Source: Glandiceps talaboti (lineage: Eukaryota; Hemichordata; Enteropneusta; Spengelidae). From it: DNA of 64,000 nucleotides. The DNA lies in contig NC_135569.1 of NCBI RefSeq assembly GCF_964340395.1, positions 12,451,019 through 12,515,018 of the forward strand, given 5' to 3'. The position numbers were made by a program, and so were the translations under genes. This document shows, one piece after another, positions 21,348 through 35,736 of this stretch (its first letter is position 1; the number at the start of each line of letters is the position of its first letter). The notes below the pieces were generated by a model. That model was not told where the DNA came from. It saw only the letters and a list, made by a program, of their open reading frames with translations, and did no database searches.

Positions 21348-24300
21348 ATGGCCAACAAATCAAAACCGCGTAGCGAGCCTCCAGATGGTGGATGGGGATG
21401 GGTCATCATCATGTCAGCTTTCATAACCTTTGCCTTAACTACTGGCAGTATGAATTCGCTTGGAGTTCTTTACGTTGCATTTTTGGACGCATTTGGACAA
21501 TCGAAGTCAACAACGGGTAATGATATAATTAGATATTATTTCCCAATAGGTTTTTTTGTTCAGCCAAGTAAAATACCAGTGACCTAAAGAGGCCTTCTCA
21601 CTACGAGTCGCTAGACGAGTAATGACAAAATTAAATCTAATTAAGTAAAATATTACGGAAGAATATAAATTTATTATACCTCCTCGTGCGTCATTTTTGA
21701 AATGTCGGGAAAAATAATGGCGATTTGGAATGTTTTGTCACGTCCTTTGAGGAACGCCAAACCAGTAATAAGGACATGGGTTGTCGTGCGTGATGTAAAA
21801 TGACGGGTATATAATCCATGTGTTTTATTCAAATACAGTAACTTGGCTTGAGTATTGTATATTTATATATAATCCCACGAAACCAATGTTAATTTTACGT
21901 TATACTGCTCCGAGTATGATTCCACGGACTAATACAAATTCGAGCCAGTCGGCGAGAATTTGTAATCCCCGATTAAAAGTTTACTGTGTTTTTGTACTTG
22001 AGAAAACAATAATATCTGAAAAATTAAAATGTGTAAATGTTTGTTATTCTACGTACAATAACAAATTTTTCAGATGATTCCTATTTTTTTGTAATTTATT
22101 GTTACACATTGTGTTTTGTAGGTAGGACAACAGAGCACACTTGTTTAATGAATACAAAATGTTTGATTTGTCATCAACTTGGTCAATTTAAATATATGCT
22201 ATGTCAATTAATGTAAATAGTCTCAGCAAATTATTCATATGGACATTCCCCTGAAGCTATTATACAATGCATATTACATTTAGTTTGCATAATGTATGCA
22301 ACCAAAATTAAAATCGTCGATGTGTTATTTTATACTATGTGCAACATTTTCAAATGTTTGGAGTTTATACTCCTAGCTGCTATACCGTTCCTTACCTTTA
22401 TTAACATATATTGTCTCCCCAACATTCTGTACGTTATTTATATAGGAAAATAAAATGAACTATTGAGTATTTGGTGGATCATATTCATGAATGGCTAGTT
22501 ATGCATTTTAGTAAATAAAATCTTTCAGTTTCATTATTTCAAAGTTTCATTCCTCCTGTGTAAGTAAACATCATTCCCTGAAACGATATACTGCAACAAC
22601 AGAGTATATATTAACTGCGATCCCCAAACACAGTAATTTATAACCAATGCTTCAACTATCCATACATACGTATTCATCTATTTTTGTCAGCCCTGAAATC
22701 ACAATTTGTTCTTTACTGAATTGGTAATGTTTTCTACATAGGCAAATGTGAAATATATTGATACTGAACTTTGAATAGTATGCATAATTGTTGGTAGGAG
22801 CAGATAATCGTATTTCTTCATGCATATTTCTTTGTTATATACTACAGCATATAATACCATAAATTTATATATATGGCATATATATACAACATATCAGTAT
22901 TTGAAGACGGTGCATGTTGCTTAATGTTATCATTTTCCTATTTTTGTGTATTATTTAAAGAAGATAAATGAGTCACACATGAATTCACGAATGCATCAAT
23001 ATTTTACACCTGCAATGTGTTACAGCATGGGTTGGTTCCATATTTATTGCGATATAGTCTTGGACTACCTCACTTGGCGTTGGTTTGGCAAGAAAGATTG
23101 GACATCAAAAAACAGTGATGTTGGGAGGTTTTCTGGCATTTCTTGGACTCCTTACAAGTTCCTTTGCAAATCATTTGGTCGTCCTGTTCTTTACATACGG
23201 CGTTATTACAGGTAAGTGTCATCATAAGAAAAACATTTTTCAGAGTGACGTTAATGATATATAGACATGACATAAGGTGACTTTGTTGTCTTTCAACAAA
23301 CCTCACTTTAATTATGTGACCTCTTTATGGGTTTACAACAGGTGATTTGACATAGTTAAATAAATGCAAAAACAATGCAAAAAAAAACCCAATTCAAATC
23401 TTACCCATGTCCTCATTTTAGTAAAGAGCATAAGAGTGAGTCAAGTATTTCAGTCACGAATGTGTAATGATTTCCTGTACAATGATATTCTACTTCTCAC
23501 CTGTTGGTCATGTGATTTTTTTGTTCAGTTCTTGTGTGTATTCATCAGGGGTTCGAGCATAGTTTAACTAATGCATGCCGGATAATACGTACTGTTAGTT
23601 CAGTATTAGTGAAAATCGATTAAGAACACACTTTTTTGACAGTCTCTTGTGTTTGAATCCGGTAGTGGACAGACTAATGATCGAGCTAAGCACTGTGCTC
23701 TTGTTGTATTACGACCAGACACGCATAGTTCAGGTCGTGTCCTGTATGCTAATTTACTTAGCCCAAAGTCGTCATTGATACGATAAGATATTATGAAATA
23801 TATCATCTCAATACATTTACAGGTACTGGTTGTGGATTGGCATATGTCACTTGCATAGAAATCGTTAGTATGTATTTCAAGAGAAGGTTGACCATTGTTT
23901 TAGGAATATCACTGGCTGGAACTGGTGCAGGGCAGTTTGCCCTATGCCTGATTAGTCAATATTTGCTGGATAACTATGGTTGGAGGGGAACCCTTTTGAT
24001 TTTGTCAGCTGTGGCTTTGAACATATCTGTTGCTGGTGCCCTCATGTGGCCGTTAAGAGAGGAAAAAAGTCAGAGTCCTAAAGAGCTAATGAAAGAAACA
24101 ACAACAAAGCCAGACAAAGAAAACATAAAGGAGAATTCAGCAGATGAGTTGGAAAGGATTGAAAACTGCGAGGAACTTATAAAAGATGAAAGCCATGTAA
24201 TTGAGCTGAAATCTGGAAAGAGAAAACATACTTCAGAGTGCTTTAAATCCTGCATATCAGTTTTGATTGACTTATCATTGTTACATGAACCAGTATACTG

Positions 24301-26403
24301 GGTCCAAATTTTCATTATCATTGGACATGGTTTCACACGCGGAACAATCATTGTCCATTTGGTGAGTATGTTAAATTCTTTTACTTTATTCATAGGAAAT
24401 AATACTGTTTAAGTTACAAAATATGTCTTAAGAATGCAAGCTTCAAATTTCATACAATTATAGGTTTACATTGGTAATAGCAAATCGCATATGCATTATA
24501 TAGTTTGCAGATGTATTTTATTATGTGTAACCTTATCAGGTCCGAGACTTGGTAGCAAGTTGTTTCGCGCAGTAGGTAAAGAAGGAGAATCAGATCCACA
24601 GAGTTCACTTAAAATGCACATACTTTATTGCTACAAGTTGTAGACTAAAATTCACAAAGTAAGGATAGTGCAGCCCCTACTTAATATTCATGTACCAACT
24701 CATGAATATTAATAATATTAAATAGCCAGAGCACGTCACATAACGATTTTGGCAATTAGACAATGTCTTATGCATTCAGGACTCCAATATCATATCAATA
24801 TATCAGTTTTGTACGTACATTCATGCCGACAAATTTCACCTTTCCTATAAAGTTGTCGATGTAGTTTTAAATGAACAGTTTATATGTAATTTTGTGGGGT
24901 AATTACGCAATATCTTATGATCGTAAGTGTCAAAGTTACTGGTACACGCCTCGATTAAAAGTGCAAATATTCGAGTACATGTAGACCTTGGTTGTTTAGT
25001 TTTTACTTTTTAACTATGTTATTTGCATATTTTTTTATTTCCTGTAATTATGTAACAGCTTAATTAGTATATAGTGAGTGGATGGCAGCAAAGGACACAG
25101 GAACAACAATCCTTACAGAAGCCATTGCAGTTTACTGGTTGTCATTCTCTCATTTTAGTTTCTTGAACTGCAGTTTCTCACCATAATATAATTTCTACTT
25201 AATTTTTAGGCAGGAAATACATGTCCAGTGTATTCTTTTATCAAATGTTGTGTTTGTTTAGGTTCGTCGTGCTAGTGACTATGGTATTTCAGATTCATAC
25301 AGTGCTCTAATACCAGCTGTTATGGGTTTAATACTAGTCGTCGCACGACCACTGTGGGGTGCTCTAGGTCAAATACATGGTGTACGAGCTAACATTCCAT
25401 ATGGTATTTCCATGGCTATAAGTGCTGTGACCACTATCATTAGTACATACACAAGGACATTTGCAGGTATTTCTTTTAGTATATAACACATTCTATATGT
25501 TGTAAAGACAGAACACACTGTACTGGCTGTTTGATGACCATTTGCGTTTGTTGACATATTATAGTGCACGACTGTCTGCCAATATAATAGGATAGAACAG
25601 TCAAAATATCAAAACGTCGCCATAAATGAAAATGATGAATAGTCGTATTTCGAAAGTTATCAAATACTTTCAATTTGGCACAACTTCCTCAACTGTGGAA
25701 TATTTTGAAATATTTCAATGGTTAAATATAAAGTATTGTTCTTGACAGGTCAAATTGTATTTATTCTCATATATGGAATCTGTAATGGTGGTTTCGGAGT
25801 GTTCATGTCATTAGTTGTTTCATCATTTCTTGGCCATGACAAGATTGGATATGGAACATCGCTATTATATCAAATTTCTGGATTGACCGTCCTACTGATA
25901 TCTCCATTTGCAGGTAATATTTGTTTATGCGTTTATTATTACCTGCAAATTAGATTCGAAATTTGAATATTCGTTTAGAATTACCAGCATAGCATAGTCG
26001 AAAGGTCGATTTTGGTGATTATTAGAGTCTCGTTTTTTCTTCTTCATTCTTTGTTGAAGAAAGTATGACCTTTTCGGACCTACCGTACAGCATTTCATGA
26101 CTTCCACATATATATATATATAACCAAATTTGTCAATCACACGATAACATTTAACACACTGAGTTTTACGATATCTTCAACTTAACCTATCCTAATTGAT
26201 TGTATTCTACCATTTATCCCCTTAAAACTTTAGGCTGGATAAGAGATGAAACTGGTGTGTATGATTGGGCATTTTGGATAGCAGGAGTTGCTACTCTCCT
26301 GGCAGCTGTTTTAGCATTTCTTTTACCCGTCGTTGAAAAAGTGGTTGAACGGAAACGTCAACGCAAGGCAGCATATAGGGAAGAGACTAACACCACACAT
26401 TAA
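21348..26403 (+). pseudogene. SLC16/MCT-like transporter copy C with in-frame stop in exon 2
   Basis: Coding exons: 21348-21516 ([19 protein letters not shown]), 23026-23211, 23823-24361, 25262-25466, 25749-25913 and 26234-26403. The sum is 1434 nt, divisible by three, so there is no net indel. In exon 2 the paralogue codons for A-I-L-S-W read GCG ATA TAG TCT TGG, putting TAG at 23055-23057 in TM2. This would leave about 65 residues. The other exons are open and well conserved (YFKRRLTIVLGISL, HEPVYWVQIF, VVARPLWG), so inactivation, if real, is recent. The acidic residue expected four before the TM8 arginine is Leu. An AATAAA at 26558-26563 is the likely poly(A) signal. Confidence 0.75.
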
Positions 26404-26916
26404 CGAGAAAAAAGGGCTAAATGTTGAATCTTATTGAAGTTATAGTCAATGTTTTTTCACTCACCTTTTTCATCGTGGTCATGGCTTTTTTGGTGGTTGT
26501 CATATATATTTGTCCCATAACTAACGATTTTGATTGTTGCAATGGGTATGGTCTTTGAATAAACTTTGACTCTTGGTTGAAATGTTCGCTTTCACTCTTT
26601 GATATACAGTCCAGACACATGGGGTACAAATTATAAGATATACTTCGTAATAGAGACCTTTGGCAAAAGGTATAGACAAACGAGGTCAAAAGTATACATC
26701 AATCATATGATTAATTCTCTAGCAATAAAAGACTATACCAAATGTAGTCACGACATAAATTACTTAGCAGTTTTTCAGTTTATGAATATTGACATAATGG
26801 ATATCATTAACCTTTCGTCATTTTCTCCTCGACAACCAGACCAAAATCGTCACACCCAAACTAAGTACCCCATAGTAACTAGACAATTATCCAAGGTCGT
26901 TTTCACTTCCTGTTTA

Positions 26917-27229
26917 TAGACAAGTAATAATTATTTCACGAAATCTACCACGTTCCCAATTAAACATTCTTTTTTACATCCTATTCTCATACCAAATATG
27001 TTGAGCATTTTACTGTTGAAATGTTTTGAAATAAATAGCTTGTTTAAATAAATTCCACACAGGTGATCCGTGTATCTTCTGACCAGACAATTAGTAATGT
27101 TCCAAAGAAGTGCCACTGCAATAAGCTCAGCCGCTGTAGACGTAGACGTATATACGTGTATATTCAGTCTCAGTGTCATATAGACAGACACATTACCATG
27201 CCTTTAACAACATTCAACCCAAGCTCACT
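26917..27229 (+). repeat. Direct repeat copy 1 (3' flank of copy C)
   Basis: This block of about 313 bp, from TAGACAAGTAATAATTATTT to CATTCAACCCAAGCTCACT, is about 90% identical by eye to 28772-29097. A more diverged relative follows copy B at about 19087-19384. It is non-coding. Confidence 0.8.
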
Positions 27230-27996
27230 TTGAAAGCATAACTCGCATTTTCAAGATTTCTATTTTCTCTATCGTTTCGCCACCACTACCCGTATGTAAC
27301 ACTTGGTTTAAATCATACACTTCTTTGTACAATATCCATGTATATATGAAAATGTTTTAATGTCAAAGCACCGCTTGTCCTTAGTCATATAAAATTCTAT
27401 ATGTTTAGTAAAGGTGATGTAAAAGTAAAAAATTAACAATTGTAACAATTGATTATTAGGGTCTCTATTGCCATGTCCTTCGCTTTCACGAATGTTTCTG
27501 AAACAAATAAATGGACTCTTCAAATATTTTCTGGCGTGTGTCTATAGTGTTTGCCTTTCCTTACTGAGTGTGTATTGATAGATTGTAGTATTAACATTCT
27601 TTATTATTTCAACTGCTGGCATTTGTCCCAATCAAAAACGTTACTACATGGGGCATACAATGTCATCAACATGTCACTTTTTATAACGAATGTGTGAAAA
27701 GAAAAAAAGACTAACCATAAGAACAGTTTCATTGTCTGGAAAGGACTGAGATCGTCACGTTTTCGCTGACAACTTTGTCAACTGTCATTACATATCTTGA
27801 GGATGGGAAATAAACTTCACCAATAATAAAACACTGTTTATCATTTATCATAAATACAACTAAACTGGCACATTCTAATAAATCATTGAAAAAAGTTGTC
27901 CTAAATTTAAAGTCTAAACATGTTGTAATTGATGGGTTAAGTCAACAACTATGTGTGACTTTCATTAAGTCTTTGCAAATTGGTTAAACACGAACA

Positions 27997-28081
27997 GCGC
28001 CCTCTTGTCTACCTTTCTCTCTAGTTATTTATTTATTCGGCGAATACTGTGTCACTGCAACAGCACCATGTTTCAATTAAA
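27997..28081 (+). promoter_or_regulatory. Putative non-coding first exon of copy D
   Basis: GCGCCCTCTTGTC, then GTGTCACTGCAACAGCACC, ends at the donor GTAAGTA (28082). The coding ATG follows 1.1 kb later, after an acceptor CAATTACAG ending at 29126. It is homologous to the blocks of C, E and F. Confidence 0.45.
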
Positions 28082-28771
28082 GTAAGTATCACCTTTATGG
28101 TCTAAATCATCGTAACAATATATTTCAGTTCAGCTTTCAGGTACTTTTTTCTCCAGGCCGAAAGTGATTCATAATGCTGTTAATTAGTACTTATTACGAA
28201 CGAACGTGTGCGTATAATGTCATATGACCCACACCCAAACGAGGCATCGTGATAACAAGTTGAGAGGCTTGTATTGCTAACAGGATGACCACCATTGTGA
28301 ATTGTTTAGACGCAAGTTAATAATTCAGTAACAGCGAACTATATCTTTACAATAATCACCAATATGTACTGCTTAGCTCATCATATACGTACGAACCGTC
28401 ATTATTAGACCTCCTAAGTACAGCATATGTGCAGCTAGCTACTCAACAGCTTGCATGGTGAATATGGCGTCGGGTGACCTTTGAGCCCTTGAGATTGCCC
28501 AAATGAGTTTATGTCAGCCTACATCTTCGTAAAGAAATGAGGTCAAATGAGGCCGCTGGACTTTAATCTTTATTGTATATATAAATTTGTGTACTAGCAT
28601 TTTTGAATTCACATAAACACATAACCAATGACAGGTGAGGGGAGTCATACTGTTGGTTTGTTTTCTACACACGTTGAAATTGGATTGCGTGTTAACCAAC
28701 CACTTATAGTACATCAAATAACCGCCCAATGTATGTTAATGACGATACAAAATATGAACAAAATATGTTTT

Positions 28772-29097
28772 TAGACAAGTAATAGTTATTTCACGAAATC
28801 TATCACGTTCCCAATTAAACATTCCTGTTTACGTCATATTCTCATACCAAACATGTCTGTACATGTTGAGCATTTTACAGTTGAAATGTTTTGAAATAAA
28901 TAGCTTGTTTAAATAAATTCCACACCGATGATCCGTGTATTGTCTGACCAGACAATTAGTAACGTTCCAAAGAAGTGCCACTGCAATAAGCTCAGCCGCT
29001 GTAAACGTAGACGTATAATATACGTGTATATTGCGTGCCAGTGTCATATAGACAGACACATTACCATGCCTTTAACAACATTCAACCCAAGCTCACT
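28772..29097 (+). repeat. Direct repeat copy 2 (immediately upstream of copy D)
   Basis: Second copy of the 26917-27229 block. In copies C, E and F this position holds a different conserved sequence, so in D the promoter-proximal 300 bp appears to have been replaced by 3'-flank sequence. Confidence 0.8.
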
Positions 29098-29768
29098 CGT
29101 GAAATGATGTATATGCCAATTACAGGAATAACGACACTTTCTAGGATATAACTCAAGATTTCAATGTTTGTCCTGTTGCAATATGGCTGATAGCCCAAGA
29201 CCGTCAAGAGAGCCTCCAGATGGTGGATGGGGATGGGTCGTCGTCTTCGCCGCCTTCTTAACCCTTTCCTTGACTACTGGGAGCATGAATTCGTTTGGCG
29301 TTCTTTACGTAGCTTTTTTGGATGCATTTGGCGAATCGAAGTCAAAAACGGGTAATGATATAATAATATTTAAAACATATGATCATGTAGTAGTGGACAA
29401 CCCTTTTCCAGGTTGGTAAAACTATAAATTCTTAGTATGCTTGCCTTTATACTATAATTTAGTACAATTGAGAAATGGTATTCATGTTAACAATGTCAAT
29501 CTATCGTGCGTTTAGGTTGTTTCGTCGGATACCTTTTATAATGGGTTTTTGAATGTGCAAAAAATCAAGGCCTTTGTAGGTAGATTTTTCCACAAAATGA
29601 TGTACTAGTCCTATCAATAGAATCCTAGTGAAAATTATATGCTATGCTTGGTTGTATACAAATTCCCTTGTAACTGCTATGTTTTATATTTGACATAAGG
29701 GATGGCCCTCACTGGACTTCTTGGGAGACAAGTGTTTAAATGCTTAAAGAACTATCCAGTATAAATAA

Positions 29769-29770
29769 AG

Positions 29771-29813
<43 letters not shown>
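29769..29813. repeat. (ATT)n microsatellite
   Basis: Trinucleotide ATT tract in intron 1 of copy D, preceded by GTATAAATAAAGATT. This could be the tail of an inserted retroposon. Confidence 0.9.
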
Positions 29814-29815
<2 letters not shown>

Positions 29816-31811
29816 AATTATTATAATGTATGGAACCAAGCTTAATGTGGTCTGGGATTCGATGTGTTATTCCGATCTCAAACGCAAAATGTCCAAATGT
29901 CAGGAGTGAATACACGTCCTATCATTCTCTACCTATATTCATGATTATAGTGGCTCGAACATTCAGTTCTTAAGTCTGTTCATTGTTCAATATATAGGAA
30001 AATAAACTATTGAGTAATTGGTGGATAGTATTTGTGAATAACAGTAAATAGAATATTTACAATTATTCATAATTCACAATATTCAGTAAATTTCTGCTGT
30101 GTGATCATCTATACTCACATGTAATTTAATATCACTCTCAAAGACGGTTTACAGCAACAACAGGATATATAAGTGTGATCCCCAAACACAGCAATTTACA
30201 ACTAATGCTTAAACTATCAATCTATATATATATATATATTTATTCATCAATTATCATCACAGAAATCAAAATGTATTCTTGACTGACTTAAAGTGTGGTG
30301 GTGGTGTTGACTACATAGACTTCTGTGGAATCTGAGCAGAGGGTCGTCTTTCTTTGTGCAAATTATTCTATTAAATACCACAATGCACTATATAATACCA
30401 CAAACGAGTATATGTACAATTAATAGCATTATTACGAAATAGTGCATCTTACTTCTTGTCATCTTATTCGTATTTTTGTGTGGTCTAATATCAATACAAG
30501 TAGTTGTATCAACTACATGCAATAAGTCACACATGTATTCATACCATGCACCAATATACTATTGATATGTTACCCTGCAATTTGTTACAGCATGGGTTGG
30601 TTCCATATTTATTGCTATTCTTCATTCGACTACCTCACTTGGCGTGACTTCGGCAAGAAAGATTGGACATCAAAAAACAGTGATGTTGGGTGGTTTTCTT
30701 GCATTTCTTGGACTCTTTACAAGTTCCTTTGCGAATGATTTGGTTGTCCTATTCTTTACATACGGTATTATTACAGGCAAGTATCATCATAATAAACATA
30801 GTGACGTTGGTGAAATATAGACATGACATAAGGCTACTTTCTTGTCTCTCAAAGAACAGTAATTATTTGACCAGTATATTTGGTTACAACACATGATTTG
30901 TTGTGATTTGGCATAAAACGATCAGATGTTGTCCATGTCCTTTTAAATAAACTTTTATTACAGAGTATAAGATGGGTCAAGTATTCTCTTACTTTTTACA
31001 TGATGGTCATTTAACCTTCTGTTTATTGTGTACAGTAATCAGAGATTTAACCATAACTCAAGTACGGCTAGAATTTCCTTGCCTGGAAATGATCAGTGTC
31101 AGTGGAAATCGATTTACAACATACGATTCTGCCCGCCGCTAGTATTTGAGAGTGCACTATCTGCTAATTGACTTTAGTCAAAATAATGCCCACTGATGTC
31201 ATTGAAAGTCATCAAATACGTCTTGTCAATTTATTTTCAGGTACTGGTTGTGGATTGGCATATATGGCTAGCGTAGAATTCGTCAGTATGTATTTCAAGA
31301 AAAGGTTGGCCATTGTTCTGGGAATATCGTTGGCTGGAGCTAGTGCTGGACAGTTTGCATTATGTATGATCAGTCAAAATTTGCTGGATAGCTATGGTTG
31401 GAGGGGAACCCTTTTAATTTTGTCAGGTTTGACATTGAACATATCTGTTGCTGGTGCGCTCATGATCATGTGGCCTATGGTAGAGGAGAAAAGTCATAGT
31501 CCTAATAAGGAGCTAATGAATGAAGCAGGTACAAAGTCAAACAATAAACACAAGCGAGAATGTAGCAGATGACTTTGAAAAGAATGAAAACTGCGAGGAA
31601 CTGATAAAAGATGAAAGCCATGTAATTGGGTTGAAATTGGGAAAAAGGAAACATATTTCAGATGGCATTATGTCCTGCATATCAGTTTTGATTGACTTAT
31701 CATTGCTACGTGAACCGGTATACTGGTTCCAAATTTTCATTGTCATTGGACAGGGTTTCGCACACGGAACAATCATTGTACATTTGGTGAGTATAATTTC
31801 AATCGTTTTGG

Positions 31812-32244
<433 letters not shown>

Positions 32245-34642
32245 GCAGTCCGATAATATTGCTCATGGTATGTGCATTTCGGTCTTTAGTCAAGAAATAC
32301 TTCTACAAGCATAATATGTTTGACATAATCGTAGAACATTTTCTAAATGCTGGTCCGCAATGTACATAATTGTGCATCCCAACTCTGTGTGTACGAACAA
32401 AGAAACGTTGCCCTTACAGGAGGCATTCCGTTTAACTCTGGTAGTTTCATGGACAGCAGTTTCTCACCATAATGTCAAATTTGTGTTTGTTTAGGTTCGT
32501 CGTGCTCGTGACTATGGCATTTCAGATACACACAGTGCTCTAATACCAGCTGTTATGGGTTTAATACAAGTCGTCACACGTCCACTGTGGGGTCTTATTG
32601 GTCATATACATGGTCTAAGAGCTAACATTCCATATGGTATTTCCATGACTGTATGTGGTGTGATCACTATCATCAGTACATACACAAGGACATTTGCAGG
32701 TATTTTATCTTATAACACTTCCTCCTCTGAGAAATGAGTTTCTGTTATATGTGGTAAAGACAGAACACACTGTATGCTGTTTGATGACCAGTTGCTTTTG
32801 TTGACATATCCAGCAATTAAAGTACATAACAGTCAATAGAAGAATCAATATATCAGAACGTCTCCATAAATGAAAATGATCAACAGTCGTTTTTCGAAAG
32901 TTATCAAATACTTTCAATTTGCCATAACTTCCTCAGCTGTGGAATATTTTGAAACCTTTCAATGGTTAAATGAAAATATTCCTCTTGACAGGTCAAATTA
33001 TATTTATTCTCATATATGGAATCTGTAATGGTGGTTTCAGAGTGTTCATGACATTGGTTGTTTCATCATTCCTGGGACATAACAAGATTGGATATGGAAC
33101 ATCACTATTATATCAAGTTACCGGATTCACCATCTTGTTGATATCTCCATTTGCCGGTAATATTTGTTAGTGCGTTTCTGATTACATGTATATTAAATTC
33201 AAAATTTGAATATTCGTTGTGAAGTATTTTGGCATAATAGCTTTAAATGAGAAATATCTATACAGTCAAAAAATTGATTTTGTTGATATTAATATAATCT
33301 CGTTTTTTCCCGTTTTACACTTTTTTGAAGAAACTGAAACATGGCATTTTTTGACAGCATTTAATAGATTTCGCATATCTATACGACCGACATTGTCAGT
33401 CACATGATTTTTTATATAACACTTTGTGTTTTACGATGTCTTCAACTTGCACCATACTTATTGTTTTTATTCCACCATTTATACCCTTACAATTTTAGGC
33501 TGGATAAGAGATGAAACTGGTGTCTATGATTGGGCCTTTTGGATTGCAGGAATTGCTATTCTCCTGGCAGCTGTTTTAGCATTCCTTCTGCCCGTCATTG
33601 AAAAAGTGGTTGAAAGGAAACGCCAACGCAGGACAACACATAGGGAAGAGACTAACATCACAGCTGAAGAGTAAAGAGACCATATTGAAACTGAATGCCT
33701 CCCATCGATCAGAACAAAACCACATATTTTTGGTCTTACACTCATTGTTATATGAAACTATATGGGATTTGAAGCTTGCATGGTTAACATATTGCCGAAG
33801 TATTGAAAAACATTAATTATGCAGATTAACCATTATGGTTGTAAGGCACATCAACAAGCTTTAAAGGATGTACACATGCACTTCTTTACCATCAATGCAT
33901 ATACTAAATTATCTAAAATGAAATGCCTGCATTCTAAAGATATTCCATTATTATCAAAAATTATTATGTATGCAAATTACATATCACAATTAATATACAT
34001 ACAATATGACATCAAACACGTGCGAAATGTTTTGGTTGATGCATGTACCAAGTTAAATGAAATTAAGTAAATCTAAACGTATGCCAACTAGCTTGATATG
34101 ACATGTCTGCTGTGTTGTGGTTGATGTATCTACCAAATGTTGTGGAGTCTGAAGTGTACATTCTTACAAGACAGCTTAATTACCGCAAATCGTAATTACA
34201 TAACTAATTGCACAAGCTTTGTCTCTGGGTAGGAATGTTCGCTTTCACTCTTTAATATATGATCCAGACACATAGTTTACAAACTGTAATGTATACTTTG
34301 TAATAGAGACCTTTGACACAATTTATAGAATATATAGCAATGTCAGATGTACACATCAATCATTTAATTGATTTTCTACCAATAAATCACTGTTTACCAA
34401 AATTAAAATCAGTTGCCAAACTGCTTAGCAGTTTCTGAGTTTATGGATGTAGACATAATGTATAATAATATTAATACATTCACTATTTCATCACGTGGTC
34501 TCCACATACATCCAAAATGGGCACGTCCAAATAAATCATTAAATATAGTTGTTCTAAAAACCTAAACATGTAATTGATGGGTTAGCTCAACTGCTGTGTT
34601 TGTGTTCCATAAAGTCTTTTTCCGATTGATTTATCACGAACA

Positions 34643-34707
34643 ACGCCCTCTAGTCTATTTGTTTGTCGAATAGTATGCCACTATAACAGCATTATGGTTC
34701 AAGTCAA
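34643..34707 (+). promoter_or_regulatory. Putative non-coding first exon of copy E
   Basis: ACGCCCTCTAGTC, then TATGCCACTATAACAGCATT, ends at the donor GTAAGTC (34708). It is 1.0 kb upstream of the ATG, with an acceptor CAATTACAG ending at 35680. Nearly the same sequence recurs at 48134-48218. Confidence 0.45.
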
Positions 34708-35622
34708 GTAAGTCTCACCTCATGGTTTATTGTATTAATTTCTGTTTAACTATCGGTAATTTTTTCTGTTAGCCAATGAGTACCATATCAAGTTATTAGG
34801 TAGTTATTTATTAAGAACCAACTGCATCAGTCTAATGTGATATATGACACTCAAATTGTACTCACGAAATCAGTAAACGTTGTACCGATGTGTCGTCATA
34901 ACGATTTGACATACTTTGATTGCTAACAGAATTACTCCTGTTCTAGCTAGGTTTGATGCAAGGTAATGCAATGACAGCGAACTATATATTCATAACAAAC
35001 ACCACCATTTACTGCTTAGATCATCATATACCCAGGAATCGTTAAATTGGACCTCCTTTAATAGTACAACATGGGTGCAGCTTCACAGCTTTGTGTATGG
35101 TGAACGGTTGGAGTTGGGTGACCTTTGATTTAGAAGCCTTGACCTCCTTTAACCCAAGGACTTTATGTCGGTCACCATCTTAGTAAGCAAATGGGGCATG
35201 TTCAGAAGTGGGGCAGAGGGAGGGGGTCAAACTGTTATTTCTATTTCTGTTGGACATTGATTATCGTGTTAAACATCCACTTATCAAAACACCCCATTTA
35301 TGTTAACGACAATACAAAAATATGAATAATTAGCGAAAGAATTTTCGGTAAACATCAATTTTTGTACAGCTAATAGATATTACAAAGTACAAAAATGACG
35401 TATCTAACAACATTATAATATTTCCAGTCATGCATGAGATTATTTAAGCTGCAGAGAACACTCCATGCACTAGTGCAAATATCTCAAATTCATCACACTG
35501 CACTCACAAATCATGAGGTCTCATTATATTCTCAATCGGCACCAGTATTCATTAATCGATAGCAGAACCACCAATACATATTCCCGATGACTGTATTTTT
35601 ATATTGTTTACCTTACGAATTG

Positions 35623-35624
35623 TG

Positions 35625-35671
<47 letters not shown>
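35623..35671. repeat. (GT)n microsatellite
   Basis: GT tract directly before the CAATTACAG acceptor of the presumed 5' UTR intron of copy E. The other copies lack it. Confidence 0.95.
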
Positions 35672-35736
35672 AATTACAGGAATAATGTGAATTTCTAGGA
35701 TATAACTCAAAACTTCATTGTTTGCCTTGTTGCAAT

